From Spartobacteria bacterium (GTDB lineage Bacteria > Verrucomicrobiota > Verrucomicrobiia > Chthoniobacterales > UBA10450), in the NCBI GenBank assembly GCA_021324035.1, contig JAJPJU010000139.1, positions 1 to 20,468 on the forward strand: a stretch of DNA of 20,468 bases, in the 5' to 3' direction. This document shows, one piece after another, positions 14,803 to 20,468 of this stretch. How positions within the stretch are numbered: the first letter of the stretch is position 1; each line of letters opens with the position of its first letter. A model generated the notes under the pieces. The model had not been told where the DNA came from and made no database searches. It was given only the letters and a program-made list of their open reading frames with translations. The position numbers and the translations under genes were made by a program.

Positions 14803-16508
14803 TTCGAATTTTTCACTCCATCGCAAACCGGGCGGCGGCGCTTTTCATGAAATTGCTGTTCGGTTACTCAGCGCGCGTCCATGTGATCGGACTTGAAAAC
14901 ACAGCGCGCCCCGGTGGTTTCCTGCTCGCTTCGAATCACATCAGTCATTTCGACCCGCTCATTATCTCAGCGGTCGTCCGGCGAAAAATCGACTGGATGG
15001 CGATGGCGGAGTTTTTTCCGTTGCCGGTCGTCGGAATGTTTCTGCGCGCGGTAGACGCGTTTCCGGCCGAACGAGACCGGGCCGATCGCAAGACGATTCG
15101 AACGGCGATCGAACGGCTGCACAATGGCCGCATCGTCGGCGTTTTTCCTGAAGGCGGGATTCGCGACGGTGCCCAATCCTTGTTGCAAGGCGCACCACTT
15201 CGCGCCGGCGCATCGACGCTCGCGCACATCGCCCAGGTTCCAATTTTGCCCTGCGTTATTTTGGGAACCGACCGCTTATACACGAAGCGCAGCTGGCTAC
15301 CAGTTCGCCGCACACCGGTTTGGATCGCGTTTGGCACTCCGATTATGCCGCGGCGTGATTTGGAGAAAGCCGACGCGCGCAAGCAGGTTGAGACCGCGCT
15401 GACCAACGCATTTCAACACCTGTATTCCGAACTACGCGCAAAATTCCAGCTCACTGCCGACGATCTCCCCCACCCGCCGCGCGAGCGAATGAATGGCAGA
15501 GCCGGCGGGTTGCGCCGACCGGACGCCGCCGCGCGGCATTTCTACCTTCGCCGGTTCACCGCGAAAACCGTCGATTTCGCCGTCTGCACGTCGATGAATC
15601 TGCTGCAAGCGCGGCATAATTTAAACGGCCACAGCGCCGAAGCGATCGAGCGTTATGTCGCTGAGTGCGAAAAGCTTACACCGCGCGAATATTTCGCCGC
15701 ACCGCACGACATGGACTTAGCGAACATAATCGGAGGTGGAAACGGCGCCTCTGCCGCCTGGCGAAGTCCCATCGAAACGAAATTTGCGCGCAACAACACC
15801 GCGCGCGCCGAATTTTTTGCAAGCGCACATCCCCGGACCGCGCCGACCGTGTTCATGCTGCATGCGCTGATGTCAGCCGCGGATATCGGTTACCGTCGTT
15901 GGGCGACGCAATTCAACGAACTGGGTTGGAACGCGTGCTTCGTTCACTTGCCGTATCATTATTCACGCGTGCCCCGCGGTTACTGGAACGGCGAGCTCGC
16001 TATCACCGCCGATTTGGTTCGCAATGCCGAAGGATTGCGTCAGGGGGTGATGGAGGTCCGGCAATTGATCGCCGCCTTGCGCGAACACGGCTGTCGCGAA
16101 TTCGGAATTCTGGGAACCAGTTACGGCGCATGGATCGGCGCACTGCTCGCCGGCGTGGAAAGCGATCTGCGTTTTGTCGCGCTCATGGCGCCGATCGTGA
16201 ATGTCGAACACGCGATTTGGCACAATCCAGGGTCGGCGACCATGCGACGCAAATTGCGACGGGCGAACATCACCCCAGAATTGGTAGCGCGGCATTATCA
16301 TCTCAGCTCGCCCATCCACACCGAACCGGTGTGTGACCCGACCCGCGTGCTCTTTGTTGCGGGCGATTTTGATTTGATTGCGCGATGCGACGACATCGAA
16401 GCGATCCACCAAAAATGGCGTGGCTCGGAATTACTCCGCGTGCCGCAGGGACATTTCGGTTATCGCATGATGCGCGACACCGTCGCGCGCCTGAAAGAGC
16501 GCCTTTGA
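14799..16508 (+). CDS. PlsC-type acyltransferase fused to an alpha/beta hydrolase
   Basis: 569 aa. The frame opens at 14772, but the ATG at 14799 overlaps the upstream stop as ATGA and begins MIRIFHSIANRAAALFMK, a membrane-binding helix expected before PlsC. Residues ~25-215 are the acyltransferase: NHISHFD (46-52), FPEGG (116-120), and GTDRLY (156-161) in the region usually contacting substrate. Residues ~300-569 are an alpha/beta hydrolase: oxyanion region FMLHALMSA (352-360), nucleophile elbow GTSYGAW (439-445, Ser441), acidic residue in AGDFD (521-525), and His552 in QGHFGY. All catalytic residues of both domains are present. It is probably a phospholipid or lysophospholipid remodelling enzyme, translationally coupled to the Aas-like gene. 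The stop lies 7 nt from that of the convergent SGNH gene. Confidence 0.85.
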   Translation: MIRIFHSIANRAAALFMKLLFGYSARVHVIGLENTARPGGFLLASNHISHFDPLIISAVVRRKIDWMAMAEFFPLPVVGMFLRAVDAFPAERDRADRKTIRTAIERLHNGRIVGVFPEGGIRDGAQSLLQGAPLRAGASTLAHIAQVPILPCVILGTDRLYTKRSWLPVRRTPVWIAFGTPIMPRRDLEKADARKQVETALTNAFQHLYSELRAKFQLTADDLPHPPRERMNGRAGGLRRPDAAARHFYLRRFTAKTVDFAVCTSMNLLQARHNLNGHSAEAIERYVAECEKLTPREYFAAPHDMDLANIIGGGNGASAAWRSPIETKFARNNTARAEFFASAHPRTAPTVFMLHALMSAADIGYRRWATQFNELGWNACFVHLPYHYSRVPRGYWNGELAITADLVRNAEGLRQGVMEVRQLIAALREHGCREFGILGTSYGAWIGALLAGVESDLRFVALMAPIVNVEHAIWHNPGSATMRRKLRRANITPELVARHYHLSSPIHTEPVCDPTRVLFVAGDFDLIARCDDIEAIHQKWRGSELLRVPQGHFGYRMMRDTVARLKERL

Positions 16509-16515
16509 TTGCGGG

Positions 16516-17529
16516 TTAACCAATCTCAAGAAACTTCAGACTTGGTCCGAGATCGCGGAAAGCCGCTTCGGCCAGGACGTTGTGACCTTTTGCCGAAGCG
16601 TGCCAACCGTCGATCTCGTGGAGTAATTCCGGGCGGCTGAGATCGGTCTTCGCCAGCGCATCCGAATATCGCAGCTGAAGATTTTCATTGGGCGCGAGTT
16701 CGCGGTTGAATTCGTCGACCATCATTCGAAGTTCGTCGTTCACCATCTCGGCGAGCCGAATCACATTGTCGCGATAATCCGGTCGGAATGAGATGAGATA
16801 TCTGTAGGTCGTGTCCAGGTGCGGATACAAATTCGAGTCGGCCGCCCGCAGCCGTTCAACTTCTGCCCGGCCTTTGAAGTAAGTTTCGAACCCTATCAGT
16901 CCGAAAACGATGATCGCGGTTCGTCGCTGCCAGTTGAGTGCGTGCTCAATCAGACTGCGCAGTCGACTTTGAAACACTCTGCGAAACGATTCGCTCATTC
17001 TTCGCAATCGCGCATCCGGCCGGGCAAGTTCTTCAGGCGGACTTCGCCATGCCCAATCAACGTTGTTGTGTCCGATCGAAATCAAAATCAAATCGGGAAA
17101 CCGCTTGGCCTTGGTCAATTGTTTGATCTGTCCGGAAAAATTTTGAGTTCCGAGAATGCGACGCGACAGCCAAAGGGGATAATCCGCATCATCCACCATC
17201 GCGCCCATTCCCGCGTGATGATAAGCCACCAACGGCGTTATCTTCTCCAACCGCTTCGAGACACTCTCAATGTCGTTCGTTGAATCGACGTTTAGAAACC
17301 AGTTACTGTTTCGCCGGATCCGCGCGCGCCAAACCGTCTTCCACGGCGTGGAAACATAAGCGCCTCTTGACACGCTATCGCCGATCATGGCGATGTGCGG
17401 CAATCGATTGATCAACTCTGCGAGTGTGATTTCGCGACCCTGATAAGCCAGATATTCCGAATGATACCGTGAGTTCGGATCGCTGATTCTTTCAAGAAAG
17501 TCTTTAGTGACAACCGTGGTCGACTTCAT
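16516..17529 (-). CDS. SGNH/GDSL-family hydrolase
   Basis: 337 aa from the ATG at 17529 (MKSTTVVTKDFLERISD). The longer frame to 17631 would overlap the upstream gene by 73 nt and adds no conserved sequence. SGNH blocks are in order: block I HIAMIGDSVSRG (45-56, Ser52), block II glycine in HHAGMGAMV (104-112), block III ISIGHNNVDW (150-159, the Asn of GxND), and block V EIDGWHASAKGH (305-316, Asp307 and His310). It is a likely esterase or lipase. No signal peptide is visible, so it is either cytosolic or its export is not obvious. It lies 29 nt downstream of the lipase-maturation-factor-like gene on the same strand, which marks it as the natural candidate client or partner. Confidence 0.82.
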   Translation of the reverse strand: MKSTTVVTKDFLERISDPNSRYHSEYLAYQGREITLAELINRLPHIAMIGDSVSRGAYVSTPWKTVWRARIRRNSNWFLNVDSTNDIESVSKRLEKITPLVAYHHAGMGAMVDDADYPLWLSRRILGTQNFSGQIKQLTKAKRFPDLILISIGHNNVDWAWRSPPEELARPDARLRRMSESFRRVFQSRLRSLIEHALNWQRRTAIIVFGLIGFETYFKGRAEVERLRAADSNLYPHLDTTYRYLISFRPDYRDNVIRLAEMVNDELRMMVDEFNRELAPNENLQLRYSDALAKTDLSRPELLHEIDGWHASAKGHNVLAEAAFRDLGPSLKFLEIG

Positions 17530-17558
17530 TGCGGCTCGGCAACGGGAATTGCCATTTC

Positions 17559-19088
17559 TCAATCGAGCCAGGCTTTGGAAGCAAGCAACTGGCGGAATTG
17601 TTCGTTGTCGACTGCCAGCGGCGGCAACCACTCACTGATCAGCTCGCGTTTCCACCAGGCTTTGTCGCCGAGAGGCGCAAATTGATAGCGATACAAACGC
17701 GCTCGCACATATTTTGGTGGCGCATCCGGGAATGGGTTATTTGTAAGGAGCGACAACGTGTTTTTGTCGTTATGCAAAAGTTTCCAGACAAAATGGAACG
17801 TCCACGGATGTTCGGCCGGCGTCTGCATCGCCTGAGACGCAAACCAGATTTGCCAGTCGATCCGCGGTTGATACGGCGCGATGAACGCCGGCCGCCGGTT
17901 CGGATCGCCCGGTTTGGCCACGAATTCGTATTCTTTCCATTTCGTGGCGTCGGTGAGCGAGGAATCCTCGGTTCCCTCAAACACAATTTCGTCACGCTCA
18001 GTCCCAACCGAGCCGAACGCGCCATACGTGTTCACGAGATCGAGCGGATCGAAGGAAGAATTCATCAATTGACGGTCACCGCCGACGAGATTGATGACAG
18101 TCGGAATGCTCAACCAACCAACCAACGCGGCGAGGCCAACGCTAAATCCGTTGCGAATCCAGGACGATTGCGATTGGGCCGCGGCCTGCTCGGCGCGTGC
18201 CACCAACGATCTCGGTAAAACCCGGCGAAGCAAGGTGTCGTCGAAGCAGGCGAGAAATGGAATGATCGTCAGATAGTTCAAGAAGGAAAGATTTCCGCTG
18301 ATAATGAGAATCACCTGAAAGAGAACGAGCAACAGCCCCGCAACATGACGGGCGGTTCGCGGCCCAAACGAAAACCATGGGACAATCAGCTCGACAAAAT
18401 GGTTCCACAGCACCTCGATATTGTGAAACCAATGGGGCAAAAAATGCAGATAGCGGCTGATCGGGTTCGGAATTGGCTGCGTCTCGTAGTGGTAATACAG
18501 GCAAGTCAGATCCCGCCAGCACTCGTCTCCGCGTAACTTGATCAAGCCGGCCCCGACCATGATTCGGAATCCGAGCCACCGAAAAAGCCAGAACACCAAA
18601 ATTGGAGGACGCGATTTGGGAAATGGTCGCGGATCAATCAAAGGACAAAGAAAGATCGAAAGAAAACCGGTCTCGAGCAGTTGGATCTCCCATCCGTAGC
18701 CGTACCAAATGTTGCCGATGTGAACGATGGACATGTACATGATCCACAGCAGCGTGAGCAGGATGGCGTTCGCATAACCGGCCAGGACGATCAGGGACAA
18801 GGCGAGGCCGGCCCAGGCAAAAATTTTCAATCCCAAATCGGAAACGCCAAACCAAAACAGCGTCGGGACATGGACCATCGCGGCATGACGCGAGCCATAA
18901 AAGGTGTGGACGCGAGACAACCAGTCGTGGGCCGGCGTTAAACCGGTGGCGCCGATCAGCGGCACGAGCTGATTCACCGCGACCAAAAACGCGATCGCAT
19001 AAACAAAACCAAGCAGCCGCAGAATAACGAATCGCGTCAGCCAATAATCGTTTCCGCGTGCGAAAAATTTCTCGATCTCGTCATTCAT
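17559..19088 (-). CDS. Lipase maturation factor (LMF1-like) family membrane protein
   Basis: 509 aa with several hydrophobic helices in residues ~18-280, followed by a soluble C-terminal part. Family features include the N-terminal RFVILRLLGFVYAIAFLVA (19-37) and LIGATGLTPA (44-53). The conserved loop has LIKLRGDECWRDLTCLYYHY (182-201) followed by ETQPIPNP (202-209), and a C-terminal WFASQAM/WTFHFVWKLL region. Eukaryotic LMF1 is an ER membrane protein needed for folding of dimeric lipases; bacterial members are untested as far as I know. It is the first gene of a two-gene unit with the SGNH hydrolase. Upstream lies a heptanucleotide array and a tRNA fragment that must form its leader or promoter region. 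Confidence 0.85.
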   Translation of the reverse strand: MNDEIEKFFARGNDYWLTRFVILRLLGFVYAIAFLVAVNQLVPLIGATGLTPAHDWLSRVHTFYGSRHAAMVHVPTLFWFGVSDLGLKIFAWAGLALSLIVLAGYANAILLTLLWIMYMSIVHIGNIWYGYGWEIQLLETGFLSIFLCPLIDPRPFPKSRPPILVFWLFRWLGFRIMVGAGLIKLRGDECWRDLTCLYYHYETQPIPNPISRYLHFLPHWFHNIEVLWNHFVELIVPWFSFGPRTARHVAGLLLVLFQVILIISGNLSFLNYLTIIPFLACFDDTLLRRVLPRSLVARAEQAAAQSQSSWIRNGFSVGLAALVGWLSIPTVINLVGGDRQLMNSSFDPLDLVNTYGAFGSVGTERDEIVFEGTEDSSLTDATKWKEYEFVAKPGDPNRRPAFIAPYQPRIDWQIWFASQAMQTPAEHPWTFHFVWKLLHNDKNTLSLLTNNPFPDAPPKYVRARLYRYQFAPLGDKAWWKRELISEWLPPLAVDNEQFRQLLASKAWLD

Positions 19089-19103
19089 TTGCCAAACCAG
19101 CGG

Positions 19104-19180
19104 GAACGTCGAACGCCCAACGCCGAACGTCCAACTTCGATTTGAATCGGCAATCGAAAATCAAAAATCCGAAATTGAAA
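19104..19180. repeat. Degenerate heptanucleotide array
   Basis: Eleven consecutive 7-nt units keep phase. The first five follow RAACGYC or close variants (19104-19138), one unit is transitional, and the last five follow ATCnnAA or close variants (19146-19180). The array ends exactly where the tRNA-like fragment begins and lies 16 nt upstream of the LMF-like start codon on the minus strand. Confidence 0.6.
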
Positions 19181-19181
19181 A

Positions 19182-19244
19182 TGCCAGGGGGAGAATTGAA
19201 CTCCCGACCAACCCCGAAAGCTTTCGGGGCTGCTCTACTTCCGC
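19182..19244 (-). pseudogene. tRNA 3' fragment (pseudo-tRNA) resembling the adjacent CAT tRNA
   Basis: Read on the minus strand it gives the 3' half of a D-stem (GTAGAGCAG), an abnormal anticodon arm, the variable loop TTGGTC, an intact T-arm (GGGAG-TTCAATT-CTCCC) and acceptor 3' end CCTGGCA. The 30 nt at 19182-19211 match 19485-19515 of the intact tRNA except for one missing G, and CTGCTCTAC (19230-19238) is also shared. The anticodon arm is replaced by the perfect 18-nt palindrome CCCCGAAAGCTTTCGGGG (19212-19229), giving an 8-nt loop, and there is no 5' acceptor half. A functional tRNA is therefore unlikely. Confidence 0.7.
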
Positions 19245-19474
19245 AAATGATAAATTGCCAATCTTGGGTTTTTCTTTCGTTTAAGCGAACGTTCTAGAGC
19301 GCGTGCTTTAACCAATGTTGTGACTTCTTTCTTGGCGACGATTTCGAGATCTCCGAGGCGTCTCGTTGTCGCAGTGTGTCCGCGGACGTGCTGTGCAAAC
19401 CGAGCGTCAAGATCAGCCGTAGAGCCGATGTAGTGTCGACCGGTTGATCCACGCAAAATATAAACCCAAGCCAT
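19235..19474 (-). CDS. GIY-YIG nuclease domain protein
   Basis: 79 aa and a complete single GIY-YIG domain: VYIL (4-7), YIG (15-17), the catalytic Arg in LDARFAQH (R25), and the catalytic Glu in ARALERSLK (E61). Single-domain proteins of this type belong to the YhbQ/UvrC-like group; DNA cleavage is presumed. The ATG is 10 nt downstream of the 3' end of the CAT tRNA, and its TAG stop lies inside the D-stem remnant of the tRNA fragment. The gene is therefore sandwiched between a whole and a partial tRNA copy. That suggests a small mobile unit at a tRNA target, possibly dependent on this nuclease. Confidence 0.8.
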   Translation of the reverse strand: MAWVYILRGSTGRHYIGSTADLDARFAQHVRGHTATTRRLGDLEIVAKKEVTTLVKARALERSLKRKKNPRLAIYHLRK

Positions 19475-19484
19475 GAAAGGTAAC

Positions 19485-19556
19485 TGCCAGGGGGGAGAAT
19501 TGAACTCCCGACCAAGGGCTTATGAGTCCCCTGCTCTACCGCTGAGCTACCCTGGC
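19485..19556 (-). tRNA. tRNA with CAT anticodon (Met elongator, or Ile2 if lysidine-modified)
   Basis: Cloverleaf on the minus strand: acceptor GCCAGGG/CCCTGGC with all 7 pairs, D-stem GCTC/GAGC with loop AGCGGTA, anticodon loop CTCATAA (anticodon at 19524-19522), variable TGGTC, T-arm GGGAG-TTCAATT-CTCCC, and discriminator A. The anticodon stem GGGGA/GCCCT has one A-G mismatch next to the loop. CCA is not encoded. It is not an initiator: there is no GGG/CCC anticodon-stem triplet at the base and no C1:A72 mismatch. Met and Ile(CAT) cannot be told apart with certainty by eye. Confidence 0.92.
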
Positions 19557-19610
19557 GAAGTAAGCGGCGACACGTTCAATCGCGCGCCCCACGCTGTCAA
19601 CGCGATGCAT

Positions 19611-19642
19611 TGTAGGCCGTTTCTGTGAAACGGCGTCTGACA
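19611..19642. repeat. Palindromic element abutting a stop codon
   Basis: GCCGTTTC (19616-19623), loop TGT, GAAACGGC (19627-19634) forms a perfect 8-bp stem. It is flanked by TGTAG/CTGACA, which can pair with one bulged G. The element touches the TAG stop of the minus-strand gene at 19643-19645. Its core (stem ending TTC, loop nGT, GAA) parallels the right hairpin of the 3639-3691 element. It has no T-tract. Confidence 0.6.
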
Positions 19643-20422
19643 CTACTCTTTCTTCTTCGAAATGTATGGCGCCAGGTCTTTCTCGCTTCCTCGCAACGCG
19701 GCCATGAAACAAACGCCGTTCTGCTCGCTCACCGCACCGGTCCAACGGTCTTGATCGATATAACGCCAGCCGTTGAAATGTTTCACAGCTCCCGTTTTCG
19801 GATCACGCTCGGCTGGAAACAAAAAGAACTGCATCTTTTTCTCAACCACCCAAATTTGCGCGATGGGCTGTCCTTCCTCGTCATCAAACTTTCGGCAACC
19901 GAGCGTCTTCAGGTCCGCGAACTCTGCAGGCACGTCGTAATGCACCAGCCGGTGTTTCATAAAGAGATAGTCGCCGAGCGCGCCCGCGTTTGTCTTTACC
20001 GGATCGAGCAACATCGATTTGTTTGAGCTCGCAGTAGTCAACAAGCGAAGCGCCGTGCTTTGCCCCGGAAAACGATTTAACCGATCGATCAGTTGAAAAG
20101 TCACGATCACGGCGATGACCAATGCCGCGATGCCGGTCGCGAGAAATACCGGATTCTGCAGGTATTTCCTCCAGGTCCGGCGCGGCGGCGCAATGAAAGA
20201 TTCCGTCGGCACCCATTCGAGGATTTCCTTCGGAATTGGGATCGCCTGAACGAGAGCGCTCGCCGCTTTATCAAAGCTTTGCTGGACTCCGAACGCTTCG
20301 GTTTTGCGAGCATGATGCACAGCGGCCCGAAGCCCGCGCTCGTCTATCTGTTCATCCCGAAGCGGGGCGCAATGAAGCAGCATCTTGTCGCGCTTTGAGA
20401 GTTGAGACGCCGTTGTGCTCAT
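19643..20422 (-). CDS. Single-pass membrane protein of unknown function
   Basis: 259 aa. Residues 1-~85 are soluble and rich in charged residues (KRDKMLLHCAPLRDEQIDERG..). One transmembrane helix spans ~92-112 (VFLATGIAALVIAVIVTFQLI), and a ~145-residue domain follows, presumably periplasmic. That domain has a Cys in LGCRKFDDEEG and another in GVCFMAALRG. The layout is like a membrane-bound anti-sigma factor, but I see no zinc-binding HCC motif in the N-terminal part. I do not recognise the family. The ATG at 20422 overlaps the stop of the upstream gene (ATGA), so translation is probably coupled. Confidence 0.72.
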   Translation of the reverse strand: MSTTASQLSKRDKMLLHCAPLRDEQIDERGLRAAVHHARKTEAFGVQQSFDKAASALVQAIPIPKEILEWVPTESFIAPPRRTWRKYLQNPVFLATGIAALVIAVIVTFQLIDRLNRFPGQSTALRLLTTASSNKSMLLDPVKTNAGALGDYLFMKHRLVHYDVPAEFADLKTLGCRKFDDEEGQPIAQIWVVEKKMQFFLFPAERDPKTGAVKHFNGWRYIDQDRWTGAVSEQNGVCFMAALRGSEKDLAPYISKKKE

Positions 20423-20468
20423 GGTTGAGTCGCCGGCATCGTCGCATCCAACCAGGCTTGAAATTGAC
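20419..20468 (-). CDS. 3' end of an upstream gene (runs off the right edge)
   Basis: The last 15 codons of a minus-strand frame (QFQAWLDATMPATQP, then TGA) run into the next gene with a 4-nt ATGA overlap. Too little is visible to name the product. The overlap supports an operon with the single-pass membrane protein; a regulator or sigma-factor partner would fit but is a guess. Confidence 0.5.
   Translation of the reverse strand, partial: QFQAWLDATMPATQP

Noticed and set aside
13308..16412. Several 100-220 codon frames on both strands within the aas-like and fusion genes
   Set aside because: All are out-of-frame shadows of two genes with intact catalytic motifs; none shows a motif or plausible start.
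1..20468. CRISPR array, prophage, toxin-antitoxin pair or defence system
   Set aside because: No regularly spaced repeats, Cas, integrase, restriction, or toxin-antitoxin signatures were found on either strand.

Overview
The window looks like chromosomal DNA of a GC-rich Gram-negative bacterium. My best guess is the Verrucomicrobia, Chthoniobacterales/'Spartobacteria' type. The hints are an extracellular HAF-repeat protein, a lipase-maturation-factor-like gene, a small basic protein with a YGGK (AP2-like) motif, many Thr/Pro/Ser-rich secreted proteins, and almost no Shine-Dalgarno sequences before otherwise clear genes. This placement is inference from gene content; there is no rRNA or other phylogenetic marker to fix it. 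I see no phage, plasmid, IS transposase or CRISPR, and every intergenic gap is under 220 nt.

Layout. 1-1448: two exported proteins on the minus strand (HAF-repeat fragment, Pro/Thr-rich lipobox-less secreted protein). 1594-3639: rplI and dnaB, a tight plus-strand operon. 3639-3691: a 53-nt cloverleaf-like palindrome filling the gap between dnaB and the convergent transketolase gene tkt (3687-5675, minus). 5676-5890: a divergent intergenic region with DnaA-box-like sites. 5891-7228: rsmA fused in frame to a NUDIX hydrolase domain, its stop codon overlapping a convergent small DNA-binding-like gene. 7520-11280: envelope genes, namely an L,D-transpeptidase-like protein, a TMTC-like GT-C/TPR membrane protein, and a secreted PRC-barrel protein followed by a strong intrinsic terminator.

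11289-19088 is the most coherent block and reads as a lipid-handling cluster. It holds a spinster-type MFS transporter and, divergently, an Aas-like acyltransferase/acyl-ACP synthetase translationally coupled (ATGA) to a second acyltransferase fused to an alpha/beta hydrolase. Facing these is an operon of a lipase-maturation-factor-like membrane protein and an SGNH hydrolase. Together they could transport, deacylate, activate and reacylate phospholipids. This is a hypothesis from domains and gene order.

19104-19556 is a small accessory-looking spot: a heptanucleotide-periodic array, a broken tRNA 3' copy, a GIY-YIG nuclease gene and an intact CAT-anticodon tRNA, arranged like a mobile unit that used a tRNA as its target. 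The right edge (19611-20468) has a second palindrome abutting the stop codon of a single-pass membrane protein, which is coupled by ATGA to a gene continuing beyond the window.
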